The notes: a model not told the origin generated them from the sequence alone. 64,000 bases of DNA from Ailanthus altissimus (GCA_946807835.1 OX327690.1:28862501-28926500); one strand, 5' to 3'. Positions 34,600 through 47,384 are shown, counted from the first letter of the stretch. Made by a program: numbers and translations.

Positions 34600-37500
34600 G
34601 TTGATATTATAGTTTTTCGGGAACCAACTTGTAGCTTTTGGCTTGTAGGTAGAAATCGAGCTCAGCTGGTTTCTGTTTTCCTTTTTTTGGTTCAGTTTTA
34701 TTTTAGAGGAGATCTACGTTGCTCTCTTCAAGATCTTCCTCTCTTTCGCTACTATTTCTGTAAATAATTATTAATGGATTTTTACAATTTTACATCACAT
34801 GCCTTTTTGAGTGCCTTGTTCTTTAATTTTCATATCTCTATAGCTTCTTAATTTAGCCTTTTTTTTGTGCCAAAATTTGATTATAGACTAATCGAAATAA
34901 TCTTCAATTATATGAACCAATAGCATTTCTCACGTGTAGGGAAATGGCTAATTGCCACAAAGCATATGTTTCCATTAGGGAAATTAATAGTTTAGCCTTT
35001 ATATTTTTATTGAATTGCTCACTTAATTTTAATATTTAAAAATTATTAATTACATCCTTTAAGGTATTTTTATTATTATTTTCATTGTAAGATATACTTT
35101 TTTTTTCTATCAATAGCATCCTCAAAATAGAATTACTGTCGTTCCTAAGAAGTGCAATTGATAAATTTTAAAATGTGAAGGACTTAATAAGTAATTCAAC
35201 AAATTGTCTACGTCTTGCTAATTTGTTTACTTCCAAAAGTTTTGCCTTTTTTTATTTTACCATAATTGGTTTTTTAAGCACAATTTAATCCTCAAGATCC
35301 TAAAGTTTTGCCTTTTTTTATTTTACCATAATTGGTTTTTTAAGCACAATTTAATCCTCAAGATCCTAAATTTTTAACCTTTGCAAACACGTGTATTTAT
35401 CATTGGAATAAGATTATAATACATTTTCAAAAAATTGCACAATAGAATTTATGGTATTATTTTTTTTTTGAATTTTTTATTTTATGTGATTGCTATATAT
35501 AATTAGTGAAAAAAATAATGTTACACATCTCAAATTTATATTTAAGTTATATCTTAAGTAATAACGTGTCAAATAATCATTGGATATAATGAATAATTTT
35601 AAATTTTATATTATTTCATTATCTAATAATTACTTGATACATCATTATTTAAGATAAAATTTAGAATACAAATTAAGATGTGAAGCATTACTCTTAATTG
35701 AAGAAGTTCATGGCCTTCATCGATTATAGACCGAGGTATTTGTGAATAAATATATTTTTAGTCTTGTCATCCTATTTTGAATTAATTCTAATAAATTTTA
35801 AATTAGCCTTGATAAAATTTTTATTATGTGAGAGTTTTGGGCGTATCTGTTGTATAATATTATTTTCATTTGATTCAAGTTATGCATCTATTAATTTTTT
35901 ATGATTAATTGAAAAATACACATACCTTAACTTGAATGGAAGAGGATACATACATAAATAATATCATATATTTTTTTAATAGATGTAAGTAAATATAATT
36001 TAAAATTTAAAAATGTTAAGTATAGTATTATATTAAATTACACTAACTACAATCATTACTTTTAAATCCATCACTTTTTTTTTATTTGTGTTGTATTAAC
36101 ATAATTATTTCATATATAAAATACTAAAGCAAATTTACATGATTAATTGAAAAATAAGAAATATAAAGTTAGTATATAAAATACTTAAATATAATGTTGT
36201 TAAAAAATCATAATAAAATAAATAAAATATTTTGATACTAATTAAATATCTTAGTAGTCGAAAATGTTGACACTAATTATTGAAATGGATCGGAGAATCT
36301 AGTTAATAGTAGTAATAATGACTAAAACCGAGACATATCAACCGAAAGCGGAAATTAAAAGATTTTTTTGCGGATAAAATAGAAAGTAGTTGCACAAACC
36401 CCGAAATACCCACCAACGATATTAGTCATGAGCTTGCATTCCAATAAAGTGAAAACGCAGTCGCAGTGAAGTTAAACGACGCTACATGCTTGTCGGTGGA
36501 AGTGAAGTGAAGGAGTTCCAACGAAAAATAAAAAGGGAATCTCCAATGAATTCGAGAGAAGTGATCGCATCACTGGATTGTGACCCAATCTACGTCACCC
36601 ACCCACCCATTGGGTCAAGAGGAGGAATCTAATTGGACTAGTTTTGATAGCAAGAAACATGCCGGTGAAAGCTGCAGCTGCAGTCGCCAGGAAAAAGGCA
36701 TTGATTTCGAACCTACTTTATTTATATTATTCTTCCAATATTTTCTATTTTCGGAGTGTTATTTTGACTTTGAAAATAGAAAATGATATAATTGTAGCTT
36801 TTTAAAATGTTTGTATCACCTTCCATTCACGCTAGCTTTTTGTCGGTTTGAAAATGGAAAAAAAGATTTTGCTTTTTTTCTTTAATGTATATTACTTTTC
36901 TTTCTTTAGATTTTTATTGTAAGAAATTAATATATATACATAACAAGAGTTTAATTAAAAAAATTAATTATTTTTTATCTCATTCTAATAAAATATACAC
37001 CGTTTAATTATATTTTAAAATTATTCAAACATTTTATGCTGTGAATATTTGTTTTTTTTTAATAAAAAGAAAATGAAATACATTTTTGAATATGAGATGA
37101 AGAACATATAATCCCTAAAGAAACAATTTGGACAATTTGTTTTGTACAGTTAAAACAAGAGTTGGTGAATGCGATCTTTCTTGGGCCACATCCACTCCAC
37201 ATGCAATAAATATCAATCACATGGCAATAATAGGGAGCATGCAAGGTGCTGAATTGAATAAATGCTCCATCGGCATATGTAAATGAATATTCACATAATG
37301 GGTGCAGTAAAAAAAAAACATAAATAAACCCTAAAATTCGTAAAAGAAAATAAAGTAATATAAATTCAGAATTTGCCGCAGAATCAATCGTGGCCATAGC
37401 TTTTTTTAATAAGTGATTTGTGGGAAATGACAGTATCGTGTGTGATTAGGCTCTCATTTAGAGAGAGAATTATGGAAATTAGAGAGACCACAGTGCGTTA

Positions 37501-38040
37501 ATGGGGAAGCATAATGTCCCACTGACCTCTCGCATAGCTTGTCCAAAAAAGTCTTTCACGTCTTTAGACGATCGCCCAGACAAAGACTAAACTTCAGGTT
37601 TAATTTTCTTGTTCTTCTTTTTTCTTTGGTAAGAAAATCAAAGCCATTATTACAATGGAATTTGATTTCCACCGACTGATGGAATATTGTTTCCATCCAA
37701 TAAAATGTTAGCGTGCATATATGTGATTATACATATTAAATCTATCATACATTTACACAGCAAAATAAAATAATATAATTAAAATATACACATTATAATT
37801 AAATAAAAAATAATATAAAAATCATATATATATTTATATAAATAATTCGATAAAAATTATTAAATTTTTAAACTTACAATGAAATCATCTATTAAATAAT
37901 TTTAAACTTCAACTTTTGGTGATATTATAATAATTAAAATATTAGCATTTGATGTATATTTAGTGTAAAAATTAAAATAAATTCAACACTTAAATTAGTT
38001 CGTACATCAAATACTTAAAAAATAAGTTTAGAGACAAAAA
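34600..38040. other. 3' flank of NCED and intergenic region
   Basis: Up to about 34.8 kb this is the likely 3' UTR. The rest is AT-rich without a recognisable gene. It includes a 66-bp tandem duplication (listed separately). The stretch 36430-36700 is more GC-balanced, but its open frame (36580-36786) has no known domain. Confidence 0.5.
35236..35367. repeat. Perfect or near-perfect tandem duplication, unit 66 bp
   Basis: Copy 1, 35236-35301, and copy 2, 35302-35367, both start AAAGTTTTGCC and end CTCAAGATCCT. I see no differences between them, so the duplication is recent. Confidence 0.92.
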
Positions 38041-39547
38041 TGTAACTTTTTTAAAATTGTCATTTTCGCTCAAATGTTATGCACGAATTTTGCATTCAAC
38101 AATTTAAATTACTAGCAAATGAAACTCTTTTCAATTGTTTTGTTAAGTCTTAGACTTTTCATGTGGACACATGTCCATCATGTAGTCAAACTTTATCATG
38201 CAAGATAATACATAAGTGACAAATATCATTATGTTATTTATGCAAATACTATGTATAGATGACATTTGTCACCTGCAACTTCATACAAACTGTCATTTGT
38301 CACACAAATATCTATGCATGGATGTCATATTTGCAATCTACTTTTTTTTTTTTATACAATAGAGACTTATTTGCAACAATTACAAACTATATTTTTCATT
38401 TTTCAAATATGTCCTAAAACATATCATGTTTTCTCAAACCTTTCCAGATGGATTCGTGCGATCCATACCACTACCCCAGTGCTCAATGAGTATACTTCAT
38501 TTTGTGAGAGACTATAGGTTCACACTCGTTTATCTTACGAAATACTTTTACAAGTTCGTGAACGATGCCCAATACACACGTTACAGATATTAAAAAATGA
38601 CGCTTTGAACCATACAAGTTTAGGTCAACCATATCTATAAAATCTCTCCGTCACTTATATCATTGGAAAAGCATAGATATAAATCATTACCGTCAAATCT
38701 CTATATGCTCGACTACAAACTTATCTCTAGATTTGTATTTTTATAAATAATATCCGTAAACTCTTTTACGATATTCTTTAACCATATAGAAAACTCATTT
38801 TCTAGGGTTTATGCTTATAGCCACAAGAGTTTCTAAAATATAATCTTGGAGCATTAAGATATACAGCTCACCTATATGAGTTGATAGATCCCATATCTAC
38901 GCATACCAGACTCCATGACTACACCCAATAGTCAAACCATAAAAGGTCTCTGACATGCGTAGAGCCAGAGTATGGTGGATCACTCACAAGCCCACTGTGG
39001 CGCTTAAGTTAAAGGATCACGAATATTACTCAATTCGAGAAGATCTTTAATTGATAGCTTTTATGAGATGTCTATTGAAAATCCTCATGAGTGTGTTTAG
39101 TATCCAGTCCTTACTGAATACTTGCATGCTTATACGGACTTTTACTAAATCCATAGTCTGATAAGATTAACCATTTGAGTAATTCAGATATAGATATACA
39201 CTAATCCGAAAGAAATACCAATTGACTCGTGTCGGCAACCATGGATTAGGAACGATATTTTTGAAAATATATTGCTCAATGACATTTCTTAGCACAATTT
39301 GCAACTCTTTGCGACTATGTCACTACTATATTATTCTCGGATCTTCGTTCTTGTTTCAGTGAAGGTTCTAACTTTTTAGAATCGCTAACTTTAGTATTGA
39401 CCTAAACTCTTTTAAATCAGATCCAAATTCCTTTAAATCTATAATGTATAAAAAGTTACAAACTTCTTACCATATAATTATGTATTAACGATTATTATTG
39501 AAATACTTATTGTATATCAAGATAGTACGTAAGCATCATCTTCAACA
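38041..39547 (-). mobile_element. Solo or truncated LTR related to copia element 3, opposite orientation
   Basis: Read on the minus strand, it follows the same order of landmarks as the LTR at 40085. It starts TGTTGAAGATGATGCTTACG (39547). It continues with the 'sequence of track' GGACTGGATAC..., GATCCTTTAACTTAAGCGCCACAGTGGGC, TGGAGTCTGGTATGCG and TGTGAACCTATAG, then GAGCACTGGGGTAG. The identity is partial, so it is a sister family or an old copy. The right end is clear by comparison. The left end (TGTAAC at 38041) is a guess: its flanking AAAAA differs by one base from TAAAA after the right end. No internal coding region adjoins it. Confidence 0.7.
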
Positions 39548-40079
39548 TAAAATTCGTGTAGACTTATTTATTTGGAGTAAATCTGTTTCTTCTTCGCAAT
39601 AATTAATATATCTTAATTTTCTTTTTATAATTAAGTGTTTTTTAAAAAATGTTTTTATCTTCATTCTAGTGCTTTTACTTTATAAAAATTATATCTTGAA
39701 AATTATAACATTTGTATATTAAATAATAATAGATTTTTTAAGAAAAAAATTGGACGGAGATGAGAAGTCTTTCATTTACGAAATATTAATTCTTATCTCT
39801 TTTTATACTTAAACTCAAATGACCGCAAACACTTTACACATTCACAACTAATCAAGTTGCGCCCCAGGTACCAAAAATAATAATTGATTCAACTCCTAAT
39901 AATAATTGTGGGCCAAAAACCCAAATTCGTATTAAATTACATTCTCAAACACTATTGTAATTTAGATTCATTAGAAATTAATAATTCAAAATTACATTTA
40001 AGCACGATTTTGAAAACCGATGAGGAGTTAACATAAAAATCGAATACGGAAGTACAAGGAATTAGCAAAATAGAGAGTT
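39548..40079. other. Short spacer between two LTRs
   Basis: AT-rich, non-coding. It may itself be the left part of an older sequence split by element 3. Confidence 0.4.
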
Positions 40080-40084
40080 GAAAG
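40080..40084. repeat. Probable target site duplication, left (GAAAG)
   Basis: Pairs with GGAAG at 50278-50282 with one mismatch, at the positions expected from the LTR ends. Confidence 0.6.
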
Positions 40085-42544
40085 TGTTGGAGTTTGTGCT
40101 TATGTGCTATCTCAATATTGTATGAAGATTTTAATTTCATATTTATGGAATAAATAAATATTTTATTAAATCACTAATTACTTTATTAAAGTAATATGCT
40201 TGTAACATTTCAGACATTATATTGATCTGAAGGAGTTCAGATCAGGTCTAAATAGTTAAAATCTTGTCTGAAATGAAACAAAGACCTGAGAATATACTAA
40301 TAAAGACATAGTTGTAAATAGTTACAAGAGTAGCTAGAAAATGTCATTATGCAAGTATGTTCTCAAATTATAAGTTCCTGATCTATTTCTACCGATGTAG
40401 GATTTGTTGAGCGGAATTGATTAATATAGATCAGTGTATATCTATATATGAATTGTCTAGATGGTTAATCTTAGCAGCGTTTAGTTGAAGCTCGTATAGA
40501 TATACAGGTATTCAGTGAGGACTGGATACTGAACAAGACTCAATGAAGACCTCTAATAGAAATCCCATAAAACCGTCAATAGAAGGTCTTCTCAAGTTGA
40601 GTAGTATTCGTGATCCTTTGACCTAAGCATCACGGTGTGCTTATGAGTGATTCACCATACTTAGGTTCCACATATGTCAAAGACCTTTAATGGTCTGACC
40701 GCTGGGTATCGCTGGGTATGGTCTGATACTTATGGAGTCCGGTATGTGTAGACATGGGATCCGTCAGCTCATATGGGTGAGTTAAATACCCAGATGCTCT
40801 AATGTTGTATTCTATAAAGTCTTATGGCCATAAGAATGATATTCGAGAAAAAGTTTCCCGTGGTATAGACAATATCGCAAAGTAGTTCGCGGATATTATT
40901 TATTAGAATACGAATTGAGGAGATAAGTTTATAGTTGAGCTTTAGAGGACTTGAAAGTGTTGATCTATGTCTTCGCTCTTCTAAGATATATATGATAGAG
41001 GGATTATACGAATATGGATTAATCTCAACTTGTATAGTTTAACTCGCTATTTTGTATTATCCATAATGTGTGTATGGGACATCGATTATGGACTCACAGA
41101 AATATTTCGTGAGACAAAATTGGTGTGAACCTAGGGAATCTCATTATATAAAGTGTACTCGTTGAGCACGTGGGTAGCACACTGGATCGAATTGTTCGAT
41201 CCAGAAAGTTTTAAAAAATATGAATTTATTTTAGGATCTCTTGGGGAGTAGCTAAGATTTAAGTATTAAATCTAGAATTGTGCCAAGTAAGACTTGACAC
41301 TTTCATTTCTACCTACTGTATATCTTAAATTGTGCCAATAATTTATATGAGTACTAAATTTGGCATTGGTAGATATAGCTATCATTTAAATGAAACAATT
41401 ATTATTTTATTTAAATTAATTAATTCGATCATTTATTTATTTTAAAGTCTCTCGGAGAATAGCTAAGGTTTAAGTGTTAAATATACGATTGTGTCGAGTG
41501 AGACTTGACACTTTTATTTACCTAGTATATATCTTAAATTGTGACAGTAATTCGTATGTGTACTAAATAAGATATTGGTAAATAAAATTATTAAAATAAT
41601 AAACTAATTATTATTTTATTTTACTTTTGCTTTTGTAATTCCATCGTTACAATTCATTTGAATTGTACTCTTCATGGCAAAATGTTATATGTTTATTTTT
41701 TATTGATTATTAACAAAATCTATTGACTTAAATTTGATTCAATTAAAAAAAAAGTGTTGGCGTGCATATGAACTAGGCCAAATTAATTACAATAATTAGC
41801 CAAATGAATTGATTTTTAATTAGAGCAAATTTCAGCCAAGTTAAATGCTTTAAGATATTTGTATTAATCATTCTTAAAGCATGTGATAGTTATATTAAAG
41901 TATGAGCTGCCTATGTCTTTTTCTTTATGGCCATTAACCTTAATTATATTAAGTCAGCACATGTATTTTTTTTTTCTTTTCAAGAATGATAAGGCAATTT
42001 TGTATACCTTGTTATACTTCTTATACATTTAACATTTATTGGACTAAGTGCACATAGGGGCTTAGCCAAAGTGGCAAGCCCCTCTTATAAGTGCACCCCC
42101 CTGACCAAAGGTCGGGGGTTCAAGTCATCTCTCCCCCATATTGTAATAGTTATAATATACACTAAAAAAAACATCTATTAGACTAAGTGACGACCATGAA
42201 TGCTATAAAAGAGAGTTTTTCTTCATTTGTTTAGAACTAGTGATCAAAAGCAAATACAAGTATAAATAACAAAGCCAAGAGATAAAAGTTAGAAGCAATA
42301 ATTGCTTCAAATAAATATTCCGAAAAGGAAGGCTACTATTTTAACTTGAGGAAGCCAACTATGTCCTTAACTAGAATTGTTCAAAGCATGCTTCAAGGGT
42401 GAGTCCCCTAATCTCATTAGTGTAATGAGATTAGTGTAATGTGTATTAATTTCGTTGTCTTGCATATGTGATATACTATTATTAAATTATTTAAAATGTG
42501 CACTTTCACCTATTGTACGGCGCACACGCATACAACACCTTACA
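40085..42544 (+). repeat. 5' LTR of element 3
   Basis: 2,460 bp, starting TGTTGGAGTTTGTGC and ending CACCTTACA. Compared with the 3' LTR it keeps about 270 bp (from about 40860, through the AATATCGCAAAGTAG area, to about 41125) that the other has lost. It has one copy of a unit of about 90 bp that the other has in triplicate. Confidence 0.93.
42037..42189 (+). mobile_element. tRNA-derived SINE embedded in the LTR
   Basis: The body (about 42051-42175) has a pol III A box TAGCCAAAGTGG (42063-42074) and a B box GGTTCAAGTC (42117-42126), and ends in ACTAAAAAAAACATC. It is flanked by the 14-mer TATTGGACTAAGTG (42037-42050) and TATTAGACTAAGTG (42176-42189), a target duplication with one mismatch. 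A decayed counterpart sits at the same place in the 3' LTR (about 49785-49928). Confidence 0.75.
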
Positions 42545-42548
42545 AAAT

Positions 42549-42560
42549 TGGTATCAGAAC
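42549..42560 (+). other. Primer binding site of element 3
   Basis: TGGTATCAGAAC four bases after the 5' LTR, one base off the canonical initiator Met-tRNA site. Confidence 0.9.
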
Positions 42561-42924
42561 ATTGTGTTGTGTGCTTATATTTAGAGTGTACATGACATAG
42601 TTTAATTACGCTAGTTACTCTAAATATTTAATTTTTAGAGTTTAAAAATAAATGATTTATTTTTTACAATTTATAATTGTTATTAATGTGAAAAATATTG
42701 TGGGTCATTTGTTTGAGTTGGTAACTACAATGTGAACCTTACTGGTGGGGGTTAGTTATGTTTGCACAAAACAAATGTATTATTAAGAATCTCGGCCTCA
42801 TGAGATGGGGATAAAATTAAGTAATATCTCTTAATCAAATTTAAATGTGTACCATTATGAGATAATGTTGCAAGTTGATCTGTTTTATCAATATGATATT
42901 AGTTAGGTTATATCGGTCTTTTTT

Positions 42925-43229
42925 AATATTTCTAAAGTGTGAGGGATTTGATCGGTGTGATTTTGACAATGCCGGTTAAACATAAGATGGGACAAATATA
43001 TACAAATGTATTGCCCAATATTGCTGAAGCATGAAGGTAGTATCAGTAACATATATTTGATTATTGACAAGTTAATTTAAAATACACTTATCCAATATTG
43101 TTAAAGCGTGAGGATAAAGTGTATTTAGGATCAGTCATAAGAGTTGCATGAGATGCAATTAATAAGAGTTGTCTACCTTTTGAATTTTACAATGGCCAAT
43201 ATTGCTAAAGCTTGAGGCCTGAGTAAAAT
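42925..43229 (+). other. Repeated stem-loops with conserved 18-nt loop in the element 3 leader
   Basis: Three hairpins between the primer site and gag share the loop AATATTGYTRAAGCNTGA (exactly 18 nt) on stems of different sequence. The first, about 42994-43058 (loop 43017-43034), has an outer AAATATAT pairing. The second, 43080-43127 (loop 43094-43111), has a 14-bp stem with one bulge. The third, 43184-43229 (loop 43198-43215), has GGCC plus a 7-bp ATTTTAC helix with a 3-nt internal loop. A fourth, weaker loop (AATATTTCTAAAGTGTGA) is at 42925-42942 without a good stem. Confidence 0.75.
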
Positions 43230-43440
43230 GCCAAATGTATCTACTTTATGCTGCACAATTTAAAGAGTTTAAATTTGTTGTTTTCCCTTTTGAGAGATTT
43301 AGGAGATTGTGTAATGTAGTGAGAGGGTGTTTTAGATTTAAAAATGCATAATTTAATTATATCTTTAATCTAAAACGAAAATTAGAGATTGAAATATTTA
43401 TTTTCTACTAACATTTCTTATTTTCTCTTGTAAAGATAAA

Positions 43441-44232
43441 ATGACTTTATCTAATCCATTGGTATGCATATTGGATACAAACCAAATTAAAGGTGCAGAA
43501 AACTATAGAGACCAGTTGATGAATCTAAGAATTATTCTTGATTCTATAAAACTTAGATATATGATAGATCAACGTATGCCCACAAGAATTTCTGATGAAT
43601 CCACCCTAGAGGAGAGGGTGACTTATCAGAAATGGCTAGATGATGATTTAAAAGTTAAATACTACATCCTTGTTTCTATGTCTATAAGTTTACAGAGAGA
43701 GTATGCTTATATGGGTGATGTTTTAGCGTTATGCTCCATTTAAAGTAGTTGTTTGGCGACCGTTCTCAGGTTGAGGAATATAGGGTTGCTAAATCGCTTT
43801 TTCAGTATAGACTTTCTAAGGGGCAGTCCAGTCAGTCCCTATGTCCTCCATATGATTTCTATAATCGAGAGGTTGGAGATGATGAACATTATGTATCTGA
43901 GAATAGTTTGATTCTCCAGTTACTTTCGGGGTCTTTCAGGTAGTTCATAATGAATTTTAATATATAAGCAATGACCCCACCTTATGCTGAACTTCATAAT
44001 ATATTGAAGACAGCAAAAAAGGATATGAACAAAGTGGGATCGTCATTCTTTGTTCAGTGAGCTTTATCTTCTTTTCCTAGGGCTTTTGGGAAGCCAAATG
44101 AAAGAAGAAAAAGAAGGTGAGGCAAGCACCCAAGATTGGTCTTCAAAGGTGACCCATATCCAAATCACAAAAGAAAGATAAAAGAAAATATTTCCACTGT
44201 AGTGGGGAAGGACATTGGAAGAGAAATTTCTA
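43441..44232 (+). pseudogene. Element 3: gag remnant with broken zinc knuckle
   Basis: Open to 43743 (MTLSNPLV ... YQKWLDDDLKVKYYILVSM, a copia gag start), then again 43749-43943 after a stop. At about 44185-44232 the zinc knuckle reads YFHCSGEGHWKRNF, where two of the Cys ligands of CX2CX4HX4C are lost. The start ATG follows the hairpin leader. Confidence 0.85.
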
Positions 44233-44289
44233 AATATACCTTGCCTCAACAAAGGTGAATCCCTCAGGTATATGTTTACCTATTATTGA

Positions 44290-46235
44290 TATTTCTTTAG
44301 CATATGATGCTAATTCTAACTAGGTATTGGATATTGCTTCTCCTTCTCACATCTGCAATATGTTGCAGGGTCTAAGGGCAGTTAGACTGTTACAGCCGAG
44401 AAAGATTCAGCTTCGTGTTAAAAATAAAGATTTCCTTCGGTCGAGGCTGTAGGACATTTTGATTTACATCTCTCATGTAATAGAACTATAGTATTGTATA
44501 AATGTCTTTTTGTACTCTGTATTTTAAAATAAATGATATCAATTCTTGTACTTGATAGTGAGAGTTATCATATGTATATACGGAATCATTCCTTTTATTT
44601 ATATGATATGCATAATATTTCGATAGCTGATTGTTAGTTAATTAATGGTCATTATATTTTGAATACAACACAAAATGTCATGAATGTATAGGTAAACACA
44701 ACAAGTAGTTCAAAAACTTTGAATGAAACAGAATTATGACATATGAGATTGGGTCATGTAGGCGTTAGACGCCTATCCTATCTAGTTAAGGATGGTCGAA
44801 TACTTAATTTGATCATAAAACATTATCCAGTTTATGAATTATGTATTAAAAAGAAAAAGACCAAATATCTTTTTATTGGTGTTGGACACAATGCCACTGG
44901 TTTATTGGAACTTATACGTAGTGATGTATGTGGTCCAATGAATCACGCTGCTATGGGTGGATCTCAATACTTTGTAACCTTCATCAATGATTTCTCACAA
45001 TATGGTTATGTGTTTCTTATGAGACACAGTCTGAAGCCTTTGAAAAGTTCAACGAATTTAGACTTGAAGTAGAGAAACAAACCGGTATGTATGTCAAATG
45101 CCTTTGATCAGATCGAGGCGATGAATACATAGGCAGTGAATTTTTGAATTATTTAAAGAAGAATAAAATTCTCACTCAGTATAGTCCTCTAGCTATTTCG
45201 CAGCACAATGATGTTTCAGAGAGAAAAAATCAGACTTTATTAGATATGGTTCGATCGATGATGAGCTTCACCAATTTTCCTGAATATCTTTGAGGTTATG
45301 CTCTACATATTGCTGCTCATGTATTGGACAGAGTTTCGTCTAAAGTTGTTCCCTCCACTCCCTAAAAGATATGGACTGGAAGGAATCCAAGTCTTAAATA
45401 TTTTAAGATTGAGGTTGCCCTGCTTATGTAAAAGTTACACAACAAGAGACACTTGCACCAAGAGGGTACAACTATCGGTTCATTGGTTATCCCATGAACT
45501 CAATAGGATAGTAATTCTATGATTCTGAGGAATGAAATATGTTAGTTGCTCGAAATATCACTTTCATAGAGAAATAGTTTCTCATTGATTGTAGGGATTA
45601 TAGGAAGATTAATCTTGATGAAGTCAATCAGAATGAACCATAGGCTCAATCGAGCAAATTATATTTTACACACCCTCTACATAGATCACAAAGGATATTG
45701 AGGCAACTTGAAAGGTATGGTATGATACCTGAAGGTACCTCTAAGATTCGTAGCATAATGATGTTTCGGAGAGAAAAAATCAGACTTTATTAGATATGGG
45801 CCGATCGATGATGAGCTTCACCAATTTTCCTGAATATCTTTGGGGTTATGCTCTACATACTGCTGCTCATGTATTGAACGGAGTTCTGTCTAAAGTTGTT
45901 CCCTCCACTCCCTATGAGATATGGACTGGAAGAAATCCAAGTCTTAAATATTTTAAGATTGGGTTATGTAAAAGTTACACAACAAGATACACTTGCACCC
46001 AGAGGGTACAAGTATCGGTTCATTGGTTATCCTATGAACTCAATAGGATACCAATTCTATGATCGTGAGGAACGAAATGTGTTCGTTGCTCGAAATATCA
46101 TTTTCATAGAGAAACAGTTTCTTATGGATCGTAGGGATTATAGAAAGATTAATCTTGATGAAGTCAATCAAAATGAACCATAGGATCAATCGAGCAAATT
46201 ATATTTTACACACCATCTACATAGGTCACAAAGGA
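44290..46235 (+). pseudogene. Element 3: protease and integrase remnant, internally duplicated
   Basis: Protease trace VLDIASPSHICNML near 44325-44370, with the active-site context changed. Pre-integrase MRLGHVGVRRLSYL at 44743. Integrase core DVCGPMNHAAMGG...YFVTFINDFSQYGYVF to 45072, then a stop; the distal integrase lies in the duplicated block. At least six stops or shifts. Confidence 0.85.
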
Positions 46236-46290
46236 TATTGAGGCAAATTAAAAGGTATAGTATGATACATGAAGGTACCTCTAAGATTTG
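45197..46290 (+). repeat. Tandem duplication of about 545 bp inside integrase of element 3
   Basis: Copy 1 about 45197-45746, copy 2 about 45747-46290. Landmarks recur at a distance of 540-550: AATGATGTTTC at 45208 and 45758, and GAAGGTACCTCTAAGATT at 45731 and 46271. Copy 1 holds more stops and a 9-nt extra segment (GGTTGCCCTGC...). Copy 2 reads longer. The duplication ends at the same CTCTAAGATT(C/T)G sequence. Confidence 0.93.
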
Positions 46291-47384
46291 TTTAGAGGAA
46301 GAAAATGGTCCTTTAACCTACAGAGAAGCAATATTAGATATTGATTCGAGAAAATGGCAAGATGCCATGAAATTTAAAATTGACTTTATGCATCAAACTC
46401 AAATCTGGGACTTAGTTGAGCTTCCCGAAGGAATAGTTCCTATCGGTTGTCAATGGATTTACAAGCAGAAGCGTAGAGTTGATGGGAAGGTAGAGACCTT
46501 CAAGGCTTGTTTGATAGCAAAAAGTTATACTCAACGACTAGAGATCAATTTTTAGGAAACCTTTGCACTAGTTGTGATGTTTAAGTCAATAAGGATTGTA
46601 TTGACAATTGCAGCATACTATGACTTTGAAATTTGGCAGATAGATGTAAAGATGGTGTTCCTGAATGAACATCTCAAGGAAGAGATATTCATGGAGCAGC
46701 CTAAAGGTTTTGCATCCAGCCTTTCTTCTGGTCTTGTATGCAAACTGAAGAAGTCTATTTATGGACTTAAACAAGCTTCTCGAAGTTGGAATCTTCATTT
46801 TGATAAGGTAATCAGAGGGTCTGATTTCATAAAAAATGAAGATGAGGCATGTATAAATAAAAAAGGTTAGTTGAAGCATGGTTGTCTTTTTAATTCTTTA
46901 TGTGGATGACATACTGATCATTGGAAATGATATCGGTATGTTGCAGTCAATAAAAAGTTACCTAAGTAAGAATTTCTCCATAAAAGATTTGGGAGAGACT
47001 TTCTATATACTGAGTATAAAGCTTTATAGAGATAAAGCTAAGAGGCCGATAGGACTCTCTCAATCTTTGTACATTGATAATGTCTTGGAAATTTACAGTT
47101 TTAGTAACTATAAGACAGTTAATATACTTTTTAGATATGACAGTCATCTTTCGAGGAATATGTGTCCTCAAAAGGAAGATGAAAGGGTTAGAATGTCTAA
47201 TATTTTTTATGCATCAACTGTTGAAAGCTTAATGTATGCTATGATGTATACGAGACCTGATATCAGTATGGCTATAAGTGTTATGAGCCAGTACCAGTCT
47301 GATTTAAGTAATAGCTATTGGATAACAGTCAAACATGTCCTTAAATACCTTATTGGTACAAAGAACAAATTTCTCATATATTGA
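46238..47384 (+). pseudogene. Element 3: reverse transcriptase remnant
   Basis: Three open pieces: 46238-46555 (WQDAMKFKIDFM, GCQWIYKQKR), 46574-46870 (WQIDVKMVFLNEHLKEEIFM, SIYGLKQASRSW) and 46878-47384 (LILYVDDILIIGND, FSIKDLGE, MYTRPDISMAISVMSQY). Stops and shifts separate them. The catalytic YVDD is intact. Confidence 0.93.
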
